Assembly: GCA_026122225.1 (NCBI GenBank)
Contig: JANEZZ010000739.1
Span: 1,798,001 to 1,862,000 of the forward strand
Reading direction: 5' to 3'
Length of the DNA stretch: 64,000 nt
Source of the DNA: Heloderma charlesbogerti
Taxonomy: Eukaryota; Chordata; Lepidosauria; Squamata; Helodermatidae
The notes under the pieces were generated by a model. The model was not told where the DNA came from and ran no database searches. It saw only the letters and a list, made by a program, of their open reading frames with translations. The position numbers were made by a program, and so were the translations under genes. This document shows, piece after piece, positions 1 through 10,970 of the stretch; the stretch's first letter is position 1; every line of letters begins with the position of its first letter.

Positions 1-258
1 AACCCAGCCATGATAGTTTTAAAGAAGACCAGCCTCCGCTGCCATTAAGACCAGCCACCGCTGGAGCCGCTGAAGCTGCCGCCGGAGCCACTGCGGCCCG
101 GAAGATCCGCCCCAGGTAAGTCACATCCTGGGGGGATCCATGGGGGGGATCCGTGGGGGGGCGGGAGGGGCAGGCCGTTCTGCCACGGAGTTCGGGGGGC
201 CGAATGCACTGGCATTTGGCCTCTCTGTGATCCGTGGCAGAATTCTCTGACATCCCTA
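1..258 (+). mobile_element. Palindromic hAT-like element, B-end fragment cut by window edge
   Basis: This is the right-hand part of the palindromic family; its left end lies outside the window. It has a GCC-rich segment, an outward splice-donor-like CAGGTAAGTC at 113-122, and the B-end hairpin with the GAATGCACTGGCATT loop near 205-220. It ends CATCCCTA at 258. The target duplication cannot be checked. Confidence 0.8.
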
Positions 259-290
259 GTAGCTAGATACATTGAGGTACATCGACAAGT

Positions 291-320
291 GTTTGTGTGT
301 ATGTGTGTGTGTGTGTGTCT
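291..320. repeat. (GT)n microsatellite
   Basis: Nearly pure GT dinucleotide run. A GT/GA run stands at the same relative place before the homologous repeat at 42045-42105. Confidence 0.85.
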
Positions 321-330
321 GTGCATGCAT

Positions 331-632
331 CAGTGTGTGCATGAGTGCGTGTGTGTGTTACAATGCTGGCAGCTGCCTGAGATACCAGATTTTGGGTGTC
401 ATGAAAGGGCAACAAAGTGTGAGATCTTTACTACACAGGAGGAGTCAAGGTGGTTGCGGGATTGTATTGCCTGGTTTGACTAGGGTGGGTTTGGGAACCA
501 TTTGTTGCTCCACCTAAGGCAGTAAAATGCCTGGGGCTAGCCCCAGTGTCTGACTTAGAAGAGCGGTGGGGGTTGGGAGTTGCACTTTGAAGAGAATTGA
601 ATGTTAACAGTTTAAATTTAAGCACTACTTGG
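331..632 (+). repeat. Unclassified dispersed repeat, homologous to 42106-43142
   Basis: The stretch with CTGCCTGAGATACC, the GTGTCTGACT region and the TTTAAATTTAAGCAC end aligns by eye with 42120-42300 plus 43012-43142. That second copy is split by a palindromic element. No coding content is seen. It may be an old SINE-like repeat; the family is not identified. Confidence 0.5.
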
Positions 633-779
633 CATTTAAATGGAGTTAATTAATCCCCCCAAATTAGGAGTAGGATCACCCTCAATTTCCTACAAACAAA
701 TAAACACACAATTCACTATTTTTTCCTTTGCCAGACAGCTCACCCCCGCCCCATCTCTTTGTCTCTTTCTTTCATGATC

Positions 780-1170
780 AGCACCTAAATGACAAGTGTC
801 TTCAAATACTGGAAGGGTTGCCATGCTGAAGGTGAAGAAGACTTGGTCTCTGTTGTTCCACATTAGAGCCAGTGGGTGGAGTAGGGGAGTAGATTTCAGT
901 TGAACTTTAGGAGAACTTCCTAACAGTCAGAAATATTTGACAGTGGTGCAGATTGACTAAAGAGGTGGTGGGCTCTCCTGCACTAGAGGGTTTTAGGCAG
1001 ATACTGGATGGCCTTTTGTTAGAGATGCTGTAGGGCCCAACTAAATGTTCTGCTAATCTTGCATAGTAGAGCTAGGCATGACTGGCTTGCTTACTTGAGT
1101 TAGAGATGTTGTAGTTGCATCCTACATCGAACACATGGTTGGACTTGGTGTCTTCAAAGGTCCTTTCCAA
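780..1170 (+). mobile_element. Old CR1-type LINE 3' fragment
   Basis: The sequence resembles the 3' untranslated end of amniote CR1 elements (phrases such as CTGGATGGCCTTTTGTTAG and GTCCTTTCCAA at its end). It is degenerate, has no open frame, and abuts the tail of the next CR1 tail-to-tail at about 1171. Confidence 0.6.
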
Positions 1171-4100
1171 TTTATTTATTTATTTATTTATTTCATTTCA
1201 TTTCTATACCGCCCAATAGCCGAAGCTCTCTGGGCGGTTCACAAAAACTAAAACCAAACAACACACAATAAAACAATTTAAAATATATAGAACATTAAAA
1301 CCACAATATAACAATACAACCACAATAAAACCTAGCAGCAGTACAGGAGTTTAAAATACAGATTTAAAACACCAAAGATAAAAATTTAGAAAGCTAAAAT
1401 GCCTGGGAAAATAAAAAGGTCTTCACCTGGTGCCGAAAGGAGTACAATGTAGGCGCCAGGCGAACCTCACTAGGGAGCTCATTCCAGAGCCGGGGTGCCA
1501 CAGCAGAAAACGCCCTCCTCCTAGTAGCCACCCACCTCACTTCCTTTGGCAGGGGCTCATGGAGAAGGGCCTCTAATGATGACCTTAATGATGTGCCGGG
1601 CAGGCACATATGGGAGGAGGCGATCCTTCAGGTAACCTGGCCTCAAGCCGTTAAGGGCTTTGAATGTTAACACCAGCACTTTGAATCGGGCCCGGAAATG
1701 GACTGGCAGCCAGTGCAGCTGGAAAAGTACTGGTGTAATATGAGCTCGCAGGCCAGTCCCTGTTAACAATCTTGCTGCCCTATTTTGGACCAGCTGAAGT
1801 TTCCGGACCGTTTTCAAAGGCAGCCCCACGTATAACGCATTGCAGTAATCCAGACGAGAAGTTATCAGAGCATGGATAACTGTAGCTAGGCTATCTCTGT
1901 CCAGATAAGGGCGTAGTTGGTATACCAGCCTAAGCTGATAAAAAGTGCTCCATGCCACTGAGTTCACCTGTGCCTCAAGTGACAGTTCTGGATCCAAGAG
2001 CACCCCCAAACTACGAACCCTATCCTTTAGGGGGAGTGCAACCCCCTCCAGAACAGGTTGAATATCACCTAGCCGGGCAGACGAACCACCCACTAACAGT
2101 ACCTCCGTCTTGTCTGGATTGAGTTTCAGTTTATTAGCCCTCATCCAGTCCATTACCGTGCCCAGGCACTGATTCAGAACAGCCACTGCCTCACCTGGTT
2201 TTGATGAAAAGGAGAGGTAGAGCTGGGTGTCATCCGCATATTGATGGCACCTCAGCCCACACCTCCGGATAACCTCCCCCAGTGGTTTCATGTAGATGTT
2301 AAACAGCATGGGGGATAAAATAGAGCCCTGTGGAACCCCATGGCACAATTGCCATGGCACAGAGCAATAATCCCCCAGCACCACCTTCTAGAATCGGCCA
2401 TCTAAGTAGGAGCGGAACCACTGTAGTGCAGTGCCTCCAACTCCCAACCCAGACAACCTATCCAGAAGGATACCATGGTCGATGGTATCGAAAGCCGCTG
2501 AGAGGTCCAGGAGAATCAACAGGGTCGCACTCCCCCTGTCCCTCTCCCAGCAGAGGTCATCCCACAGGGCGACCAAGGCAGTTTCCGTTCCAAAACCAGG
2601 CCTGAAGCCCGATTGAAATGGATCTAGATAATCCGTTTCATTCAAGAGTGCCTGGAGCTGTCCTACAACTACCCGCTCAAGCACCTTGCCCAGGAAGGGG
2701 ATGTTGGCCACTGGCCTATAATTGTTAACATCCTTTGGGTCCAGGTTAGGCTTTTTCAGGAGTGGTCTAATTACTGCCTCTTCTAAAGCAGCAGGCACTA
2801 TTCCCTCTCTCAAGGAGGAATTTACAACCTCCTGGACCCAGCCGGACAACCCCTCCTTGTTTGATTTAATAAGCCATGAAGGGCAAGGGTCAAGCACACA
2901 AGTGGTCGATCGGACTTGGCCAAGCACCTTGTCCGCATCCTCAGGCCTCAGTAACTGAAACTCATCCAATAAAACTGGACCAGACGGTGCTCTCAACGCC
3001 TCTATCAATGGAACTGCATTAATGGTGGTGTCCAATTCATGACGAATCTGAGCGACTTTATCCTCAAAGTGCTGCGCAAACTTGTCACAGCATGCTACCG
3101 AGGGTTCCACCGTCTCTCTCCCTGGCCCAGAATGTAACAGGCCGCGAACCACTCGAAAAAGCTCCGCTGGATGACACTGAGAAGATGCAATGCTGGTGGA
3201 AAAGAACTGCCTCTTTTCCACCCTCACCGCCACAGAGTAGGCTCGATAGTGGGCTCTTACCTGTGTTCGGTCAGACTCAGCACGAGTTTTTCTCCACCTG
3301 TGTTCTAGCTGTCTCCCCTCTTGCTTCATTGCCCTCAGCTCAGGTGTATACCAAGGAGCTGGCTGGGCTCTGCTCAGAGGGAGAGGGCGCTTGGGCGCGA
3401 TCGTGTCAACCGCCCGAGTCATCTCTGCATTCCACAGAGCGACCTGGGCTTCGACAGGAGCACCAGCCATACCAGCAGGAAAATCCCCCAGAGCCCTCTG
3501 GAATCCATCGGAATCCATTAATCTCCGGGGCGGACCATTTTAATAGGTCCCTCACCCTTGCAGAGGGGAAAGGCCGCCAGAAGTCTAAACCTCAGCAGGA
3601 AGTGATCTGACCATGACAAAGGGACAGATGTTAATTCCTCCACTTTCAGATCACCATCCACCTGCCCAGTCGAGAAAACCAGATCAAGCGTGTGTCCTTT
3701 TATATGCGTTGGGCTGATGACATGTTGGGAGAGCCCCATGGTTGTCATGGCGGCCATGAAGTCCTGAGCCGCCCCAGATACAGCGGCCTTGGCATGGAAG
3801 TTGAGATCCCCCAGGACCATCATCCTGGGGGTCCTCAACACCAAGTCCGAGACCACCTCCGTCAGCTCAGGCAGGGAGTCTGATGGGCAGCGGGGTGGGC
3901 GGTACACCAACAGAATCCCTAATCTGTCCCGGGTACCCAACACAAGGTACAAACACTCAAGATCTGCACTCGAATGAGCAGGAAGCCTGGAGAGGGAGAT
4001 TGAATTCCTATAGACCACGGCAACCCCCCCTCCCCGACCCTCAAGTCGGTGTTGGTGCTGCACCGAGTACCCAGGAGGGCACAGCTGGGAGAGAGTGACC

Positions 4101-4436
4101 CCTCCCAGTTCCCCCACCCAGGTCTCAGTAATACATGCCAGGTCAGCCCCCTCATCCACAATCAAATCATGGATGAGGGAGGTCTTATTTTGGGCCGACC
4201 TGGCATTCAGCAGCAGCACCACCAGACCCAAGGGCAGACTGGTAAGGCTGCCAGGAAGCATCAGGTTGGGGAAAGAACCAGAAGAGGGGACAGCTGTAAG
4301 GTGTCTAGCCCCTCTTCTCCTCAGCTGGCCTGTTAATCCCCCAATGCCATACCTCCCCCTGCCCGTGACCACAGTTATGGTGGCACCTCCCCCACCCCCT
4401 GAGTTGCCCAATAGTCCTCCCAGGCACATATTAAAA
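1171..4436 (-). mobile_element. CR1 LINE, nearly complete ORF2 and 3' UTR
   Basis: A 3.3-kb CR1 retrotransposon on the minus strand. Its 3' end is the ATTT-type tail at 1171-1200 preceded by the typical 3' UTR phrase GAACCGCCCAGAGAGC. It carries endonuclease and reverse transcriptase (ORF2) but no recognisable ORF1, so it is probably 5' truncated near 4436. The coding part is only lightly damaged, suggesting moderate age. Confidence 0.9.
1394..4429 (-). pseudogene. CR1 ORF2 (endonuclease/reverse transcriptase), broken
   Basis: This would encode the CR1 endonuclease and reverse transcriptase for target-primed retrotransposition. The endonuclease part (4429-3518) shows NARSAQNKTSLIHD, GDLNFHA and the SWSDH motif. 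The RT part (3518-1557) shows LLDLSAAFDTIDHGIL, the [11 protein letters not shown] block and the catalytic YADD motif near 2232. The tail (1609-1394) has the usual C-terminal WNELPSEVR region. I see three breaks: a one-base deletion near 3525 where the frame passes to the RT part, an in-frame TAG at 2388-2390, and a frameshift near 1580. Otherwise the frame is continuous. It cannot be functional as it stands. Confidence 0.9.
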
Positions 4437-4700
4437 TATTAAGATATAAAATACACAACAGTTAAAAAGAATATAAAAGACATAAAAGAGAACAGCAGCT
4501 AAGAAGGAGCAGATAGTCCACGTTTGCCCCCTTCCCCTTGTCTTTAAAGCTGCTGCCCTCTGCTGCTGCTGCTATTTGCTGCTGGTATTGTGGCTGCTGG
4601 TGTCTCTGGAGAGACAGGTGGGTAGATCTTCAGGTCCTACGCGACTCCAAGTGCGACGCTAAGTGCGCACTTAGCGTCACACTTGGCACAACGCCAAGGC
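4437..4700. other. No gene; contains a 40-bp palindrome
   Basis: A-rich sequence followed by CTG-rich sequence. At 4647-4686 two 20-base arms (one mismatch) meet at GTGC/GCAC to form an inverted repeat. No coding sequence or repeat family recognised. Confidence 0.5.
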
Positions 4701-4937
4701 GCTGCCTCTGGCAGCCCCGCCTTAAGTACCTGTGGGCGGGGGCAGAAGCAGGCTCAGGCTCAGGATCCACCTGGTGCAGCTCCTGGCTGGTCCTCCTTCC
4801 TGAGGCTCCTTCCCGAGCAGCCTCTGGCAGCCCCGCCTTAAGTACCTGTGGGCGGGGACAGAAGCAGGCTCAGGCTCAGGATCCACCTCGTGCAGCTGCT
4901 GGCTGGTCCTCCTTCCCCAGGCTCCTTCCCCAGGCTT
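4701..4937. repeat. Two-copy tandem repeat, period 116 bp
   Basis: The unit beginning GCCTCTGGCAGCCCCGCC occurs at 4704 and again at 4820, with high identity through the CAGGCTCAGGCTCAGGATCC part. The copies differ by few bases, so the duplication is recent. No function inferred. Confidence 0.85.
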
Positions 4938-5497
4938 CCAAAGCGTTAATTCTATGATATTCTGAAGTATGCACTTGCAAGGCTGGAACTTCAAATTTGG
5001 GAAGTATGAGAAATTGGTTTCAGCTTGTTTTTGATCAGGATTTGCCCAGTTTGCAACTTCGGGTCAAACATGGACCCAGATGCAATCTGTGGTCAAAGTC
5101 CACACACTTGCGAGCTTACAAAGTGATTCACAGAAGAAGAAAGAAGTGCTTGACAGCATGTGTACATTTGAAAATTCCACATGAAAAAATGTATACTGTT
5201 GAAAAATGCACACATATACACTTTAATCAGTGGGAGAAGAAGTCATACATTTCAAAGACACACAGAACTGATGCACACATGTGGAAAAATATGCAGAAAA
5301 ATAAGCATGGATTTTCACATGAAAAACAAACAAAAACAAAGTTTACAATCTGATATTGTCTCGAGTCAGAACAAGCTTCGAGGTGGAATTCAGAGAACTT
5401 CAGAGAACTTCAGCAAGCTGAAGTTTTTTCCGATTTACACATCCCTATTTCAAACACAACATTCTCCCTTAGGTATAGAAAAAGGCAAGCCTGGAGT
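4938..5497 (-). other. Possible old hAT-like element, AT-rich
   Basis: On the minus strand this starts TAGGGATGTGTAAATCGG at about 5447, like the terminal bases of the palindromic family, but the interior is a different AT-rich sequence without the hairpins. The other end and a target duplication were not found. Call tentative. Confidence 0.3.
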
Positions 5498-5526
5498 CCA
5501 TGGTGGAATTCTCTGACATCCCTATG
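5498..5526 (+). mobile_element. Terminal scrap of the palindromic element (B end)
   Basis: GGTGGAATTCTCTGACATCCCTA matches the last bases of the B end seen in complete copies; nothing else of the element remains. Confidence 0.5.
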
Positions 5527-5530
5527 AGAG

Positions 5531-6291
5531 ACAGACGTATTCTAGGGAGACAGTGAAGGCCTTGAAACATCACAATAACATGGCTCAAAGATCTGACCCT
5601 TATTAGACAGCTCTGCCCACATATATCTTCTGTATTTATTATTTATTATATTCATGTCCTGGTTTTCTTCTATGGAGCTCAAGGTGGCCTACAGGGTTCT
5701 CCCATCCCCATCTTACCTTCACAATGGCCCTGTGAGGTAGGTTAGGCCAAGAAAGCTGACCAACCTAGGCATGGACAAATCAGTCAAATATGATACTGCT
5801 TGGGTTTTTTTCAGTTTTTCTACATTAAGCCTGTTTCATCACATTTCCACACAAAATTTCATATGTACTTCCATGCACATTTATCTCTATGTGTTCATCC
5901 TTATATCTTTTCCAAATACATGAAAGTTTGTATACACTTTTCTTAGTATACACACTTTTTACAAAGTGATTTCCCCTAATATAATGTATATTTGGGCGCA
6001 CTTTCCCCTGCTGTACTCATTTTGCTCTCTTTCCCCATATTATACACAGTCTTGCATGCATCTTTCCTTTGGCAATTGTGCCACAAAATTCGGAAAAGTG
6101 TGAATATCACTGTATTGACGTGTTCTGGTTCCTGAATAGGTATGGGAAGTGCAAATTTGGGAGATGCTCATTTAAATGCAAAACCAACAAATTTCTCACC
6201 TATCCCTTGACCAGCACAAGGTCATCCAGTAAGCAAAATTGCTGAGGGGGGACTCCCCAGACCTAGTCTGAGACTCCAATCCAGGAGTGGG
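5531..6291. other. No gene; AT-rich old repeat remnants
   Basis: 5630-5760 resembles a common squamate repeat (GGAGCTCAAGGTGGCC, then CCTGTGAGGTAGGTTAGG). 5761-6230 is AT-rich with no long open frame and similar character to 4938-5449. I see no exon. Confidence 0.4.
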
Positions 6292-7409
6292 TAGGGATGT
6301 ATGAAAGTCACTTACCATTTCACGGATCTACTTTGTGGTGGGGGGGAGGCGCTCCGTCCCTCCCCCCAGAATCCTCGATGGGGGGGAGGCACTCTGTCCC
6401 TCCCCCCGGAGTCCTGCCCGGCCGGCTCTGCTCCGCGGAATCCGCAGAGCCGCTGGCTGGCTCTGCCCGCAGCCGGACATCTGGCTGCTGTGCAGCAGGG
6501 ACGCAAATGGCGGCGGCCGTAGCCGCTGCCGTTTGCATCCCTGTACTTAACCATGATAGGCTATGTAAATATTTACGTAGCCTATCATGGCAAAGTAAAA
6601 AAAAATGCATACGCAAATGGCGGCGGCTACGGTGCCATTTGCTTTCGCTATTTTTTGCCATTCTAGCCTACATAAATATTTACCTAGGCTAGAATGGCGA
6701 AAAATAGCAAACGCAAATAGTGGCCACCATAGCCCCTGCCATTTGCGTATGCTGCGCCCTGCCGTGGCCAGCAAGGAGACCAGGCGCTGCCGCCGCCGCG
6801 CCGCACCCACCGCCCTGCCGCAGCACCTGCTGCACCCATCGCCCCGCCGCTGCCCCGCCGCCGCCCAGCCGCCCCCACCGCTGCACCCATCGCCCCCGCT
6901 GCCCCACCCCCGCCACCCCGCCACCACCCCTGCTGCTGCTGCCCCGCTGCCCCCACTGCACCAACCGCTGCCCCACCGCCGAATCCGCCACCCCACCGCT
7001 CCCGCCCCTGCTGCTGCCACCTCCACTGCCCCCACCGCCCCGCCGCTGCACCCGCCGTACCTGCTGCCCCGCCCGCAGCCGCACCTGCCACCACTGCCCC
7101 GCTGCCCCCGCTGTCGAATCTGCCCCCGCCCCCGCCCCGTCACCCCACTGCTGCCCCTACTGCCACCACCCCCGCCCCCCCGCCGCCCCCACTGCCCCTG
7201 CTGCACCTGCCGCCCCCACCCCTGCTGCCGCGCCCGCCGCCACCACACCTGCTGCCTCCATGCCGCCGCATCTGCCCCAGGTAAATGCCATCCCAGGATT
7301 CTGCAGGGGGACGGGGGCAGGAGGCCGTTCGACCATGGATTCCGGGGGGGGTGGATTCTACAGAATCCGTACTCACTGGAATTCGTGGTGGAATTCTCCG
7401 CCATCCCTA
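6292..7409 (+). mobile_element. Palindromic hAT-like element (A to B), GCC-expanded
   Basis: Bounded by a perfect 8-bp target duplication GGAGTGGG (6284-6291 and 7410-7417). The A end begins TAGGGATGTATGAAAGTC; the B end closes with CCGCCATCCCTA. Between them are inverted pairs of the ATGGCGGC motif and the hairpin around 6552-6590 (GATAGGCTA...TAGCCTATC). From about 6765 to 7260 the element is an extreme CCG/CTG-rich tract that makes long spurious proline- or glycine-rich frames on both strands. No transposase frame, so it is non-autonomous. It is the longest non-composite copy here. Confidence 0.92.
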
Positions 7410-8520
7410 GGAGTGGGCAACTTTGGGTAGCCTGGGGGCCAATTTCCAGCCCTTGGGCACTGCCCCCACCAGGGGGGCCACAGTCCTGCCACCACTGCCA
7501 CTGCAAATTGCAATACACAGTACCTGGAAAAGTCACACTGACTGAACTCAGTGGGGCTTCTTTATTAATTGCACTGCTGCACTTCCTCTACTCCAGGTAA
7601 TTTTATAAACCTCCCCCATTATTTGCCTTTCTTCTAATTTAAATAGCCCAAACATTGAAGCCTTCTATAGGGGAGGTTTTCTAGATCCTTGATAATTTTG
7701 GCAGCCCTTTTCCCCAGGAGGATAAGATGAAGCAAACTTTTTTAAAAAATGCAATTAGCCTTGCCTGATCATATTCTGCTTATGGTCATTTGATGTGCCC
7801 AAGGGAAAACAAGTGACAGGCGAAGTGTCTTGGATAGTCAGCAAAAGTGATGATGCTTTATATTATGTGTTTTATGTAGTGCTTTGCCCCACAGTGTATA
7901 TTGGACTGTGTATTACTGTACTGCGTTGGCCACATACTGTTTGCTCGTGTGCACTCAGACAGCACATGTGCGCAAACACACACACACTCGCGACCAAAAG
8001 AAAAGCAGATACAGCAACAAAAAACTACCTACAAGCTACGGGGTGAGGGGAAGGGAAATAACACTAAAGCCTAACAGAAAAGAAATTGGGCGGGGGGGCT
8101 GCATTCTTTGGTTTTTTGTAAGAATATAGAGAGTTGAAAACTGGGAAGGGAAGGAAGAAGAATTGAGAAGTGGGGGGGGGGAATCCAAAGAATAAGAAGT
8201 ACAATGTGAGGAAACAAAGTGCTAGGTTAAAAGTTCAGTCTTATTCACACGTAGAGATGTCACTCTCCAATGCTCACTCCCCTTCCCAACTCCTCTTCTC
8301 ACTCTGTCTTTTCTAGCATGTTCTTACATTTGTTCATACAGGCTGTCTGGGGTTCAGAATAATCCAAAGCAATCTGAATCCCTTTGGACCGATCCGACCC
8401 ACTTCGGACTGCTTTGGACTGCTCTGGACTGGCTTCAGTTTTGGACCAAAGTGGTTTGAATCACCCCGATCCACTTCAGAATTCAAGATTCAGACTGAAG
8501 TGGTGCACAGCCCTATCAAA
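7371..8520. repeat. Duplicated 1.15-kb segment, copy A (pair at 59151-61262)
   Basis: From inside the B-end hairpin of the preceding element to the ...CACAGCCCTATC sequence at about 8516, this is nearly base-for-base the same as 59151-61262 once the insertion at 60050-61004 is removed. The far end (about 8345-8515) looks like an older hAT-type element, reading TAGGGCTGTGCACC on the minus strand. No host exon recognised. The bases CTCTCCAA at 8263-8270 are the uninterrupted target site of the insertion in copy B. Confidence 0.85.
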
Positions 8521-9365
8521 AACTGCTGAAAAGTTGAACAGGATCCCCCTGTTCAATTCAGGATCTACAGTGAAGGATGCAACTGCAACATCCCTGACAG
8601 TTGGCTGACCAGAGTCCTTGAATACCACCAGTGAAGGAGAGTTCACCATCTGTTCCAGTATTGAAAGCATTTATTGGCTTGAATCCACTTTTAATTATCC
8701 TTAGTGTAGACCCATGTAAGTTAGTCACGGCTTACATATCCCATAGATTTCAATGGGTCTTCTCTAAGAATGACTGAAACTGGACCCTACGCACTCTTAG
8801 GAAGCTTCTCCTACTGTTTAGCCACAATCTGCTTCCTTGCAATTTCCACCCATTAGTTCTAGTCCTTCCCTATGGAGCAACAAAGAACAAGTCTTCTCCA
8901 TCTTCTCCCTTCAGAGCCCTTCAGCTGAAGGTACACATGGGTCACATTCTCCCCCACTCACAATAATAATAAAAATTCCTGCACATAGAAAGCTATCGTG
9001 TGAGGAAGAAAGGTAACCCAGAGCCCTTTCCCCTGACATCTATATTTCGATGTGCAGGGACATTTTTGTCTGGAGGAGCCATTCATCATGGAGCACCTCT
9101 CCCCCTCCCACCCACACACTCAAATGGTACAGTTCAAACACAGGTTTATCATCTCATCTGCTGTTTCTGAGCACAAGGCTTGAGATATGCCTATGCTGTA
9201 CTTCCTTGTTATGAATTATGGACTGCCGTTTTGCTTTCCACCTTCGTTTCTTTCAGCATGTTTTTCCTGTCGTATAAAACCATGCCATAGAATAGATGGT
9301 GATGGGATGTTTAATTGTGTGTGGTAGTTTTGATAGCTGTGCATGCTCCCCTACACAAAATCTAC
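8521..9365. other. No gene; old CR1-like fragment near 8790-8935
   Basis: 8790-8935 reads like the reverse complement of an old CR1 3' region (phrases such as CCCATTAGTTCTAGTCCT and AGTCTTCTCCATCTTCTCCC). The rest of the stretch shows no recognised exon, repeat or RNA gene. Confidence 0.45.
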
Positions 9366-9656
9366 CTGTGGAATCTTGTACGTGTTTAACATGTGGCCAT
9401 GTAGCAGGAGGTCTCAGAATCAAGTCCCCCAGTGACAGCCATCAAATAGTCCTGGACGTCACACTTGTAGCTGGGCACAAATCTGTTCTGGGTAGAAAGC
9501 AGGCACAGCGTGGCCTCATATGTCATCTGTGCACTGTAGTAGTTGTCAAAGATGTGCAAACCCAAAGTGACATTAGGTAAGATTGCAGGATTTTCATTGA
9601 TCTCCTTTACAGCAAACACAAGAGCTAGGACGTGCTGGTAGTTCTTTGGCAGCACA
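9366..9656 (-). pseudogene. V2R copy 2, exon 2 (one-base deletion)
   Basis: This encodes the start of the extracellular ligand-binding (ANF receptor/Venus-flytrap) domain of a vomeronasal type-2 receptor, with the family hallmark [18 protein letters not shown] and VTLGLHIFD. Splice signals are kept: acceptor TTTGCAG before 9656 and donor GTAGAT after 9366. The exon is 291 bp against 292 in the intact paralogue. The missing base falls in the last dozen codons, after CYMA, and produces a stop before the splice site. With the stop in exon 1, the copy is dead. Exons 3-6 should lie at lower coordinates on the minus strand but I do not see them. Confidence 0.88.
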
Positions 9657-9683
9657 CTGCAAAGTTACAGAGGGTAACTGTAG

Positions 9684-10073
9684 GACCTGGCCCCCAGGTA
9701 CCGAGCCAGCTGTGCTGCTCCACCTGCCCTCTCTGGAGGGGCTACATAAGCTGGCTGGCTAAGTGGCCTGGGAGAGCCAGGGCCTGCAGGAGAGGCCACC
9801 ACCACCACCGGGGAAGAGGCGGGCCTGCTGCTGCTGGGCCTGCTGTTGCTGGGCCTGCTGCTGCTGCTGCCGCTGCCACTACCACCACCACCAGGCCTTC
9901 CCTGGAGACTTCTGCCTGGCAGACCGCCAGTCCCTGCAGGACCAGGCCCCCAGGTACCGAGCCAGCTGTGCTGCTCCACCTGCCCTCCCTGGAGGGGCTA
10001 CATAAGCTGGCTGGCTGAGGTGGCCTGGGAGAGCCAGGGCCTGCAGGAAAGACCACCACCACTACCGGGGAAA
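9684..10073 (+). repeat. CR1 5' region, tandem units about 256 bp apart
   Basis: The block CCCCCAGGTACCGAGCCAGC occurs at 9691 and 9947, followed in both by the same GGGGCTACATAAGCTGG and GGGAGAGCCAGGGCCTGCAG stretches. Between the copies lie CTG and CCA triplet runs. Its place just ahead of ORF2 suggests the internal promoter/5' UTR of the CR1 (inference). Long open frames here are compositional. Confidence 0.6.
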
Positions 10074-10517
10074 AGGTGTGCCTGCTGCCACCACCACCAC
10101 CTGGCCTTCCCTGTGGACTCCGGCCTGGCATTATTTTTAAGGGGATTTTTAATTGGTGTGTTAGTGTGTGTGTGTGTGTGTTTTCTTTTTCCTGGGGGAT
10201 TTTGTTGTGGTTTTAGGGGTGGGTAGCCTGCCTGATAGGCAGGAGCGAGGGGGCATGTGTCCACCTGATGGAGGCAGTGGGGGGAGTGTTGGGGGCCAGA
10301 AGATACCGAGGCTGGGCGGCAGGTGCTGGCGGAGCGCTAGGGGCAGGCCATGCCAGGTAAGGGGAACAAGGGAGAGATGTGTAGTATCTATCCCCTGCTC
10401 CGGGCCTGTCCAGAGCCAAAGGATGGCTGGGGGAGGCGTGACCCCATCTTCTGGCCTTCGTTTGCTGCTCTGCAATGCCAGGTCTGTTACCCAGAAAACC
10501 TCCCTCATCCATGACAT

Positions 10518-10970
10518 TGTTATAGAAATTTCAGTTGTAGTATGTCTGTTATCCCATGATTTTATAAGCTAGGCTATGTCTGTTTTACCTCAGTGTGAGA
10601 CTGCCATGCTAAACAAAGACACAGCGCCTTATCAGAGACTCAAGAATGCCAAGAATGTGTTTACTGGAGTACAAGGCTACCTCTCTGCGCATGCCTAGAT
10701 ATGTCAAAGGTGCTGCCTGTCTTCTGTTTCCTTCTCAGCTAGACAAAGAGATTAGTACAGCGCAAGCGTAAGCGTAAGACAGCCCCAAAGGTCTTGCCTA
10801 TATAAACTTTTGAATCACATCACTTGATTGTAACCTTTGTTGGAGCGTTAGCCCCAAGGGTTGCCTTATTCTGCAGAATAAAATCGTGTTGGACCAGATC
10901 TCTGCCTCCTCTCGTTCTTGGTAAACTAATTGGAAGGTCTACCAGGGAAAAGAACACAATTTTTGTAACA
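10518..10970 (+). mobile_element. Solo LTR (endogenous retrovirus-like), 453 bp
   Basis: Starts TGTTATAG and ends TTGTAACA, giving the TG...CA inverted ends of an LTR. It contains a TATA-like CCTATATAAAC near 10797 and an AATAAA signal near 10877, so it is oriented on the plus strand. Flanking ACAT (10514-10517 and 10971-10974) is a 4-bp target duplication. Removing the LTR and one ACAT restores the CR1 frame as LIHD-MILDEG. It is a different family from the LTRs at 48-54 kb. Confidence 0.88.

Noticed and set aside
3092..3610. 172-codon frame antisense to CR1
   Set aside because: Shadow of the CR1 reverse transcriptase on the other strand.
6605..7600. A 331-codon proline/histidine-rich frame (and glycine-rich frames opposite)
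   Set aside because: It is translation of the CCG/CTG tract inside a transposable element; no splice context, domain or conservation.
9632..10226. Several proline- and glycine-rich frames on both strands
   Set aside because: They follow the composition of the tandem CCA/CTG-rich CR1 5' region and include a piece of V2R exon 2 and its intron.
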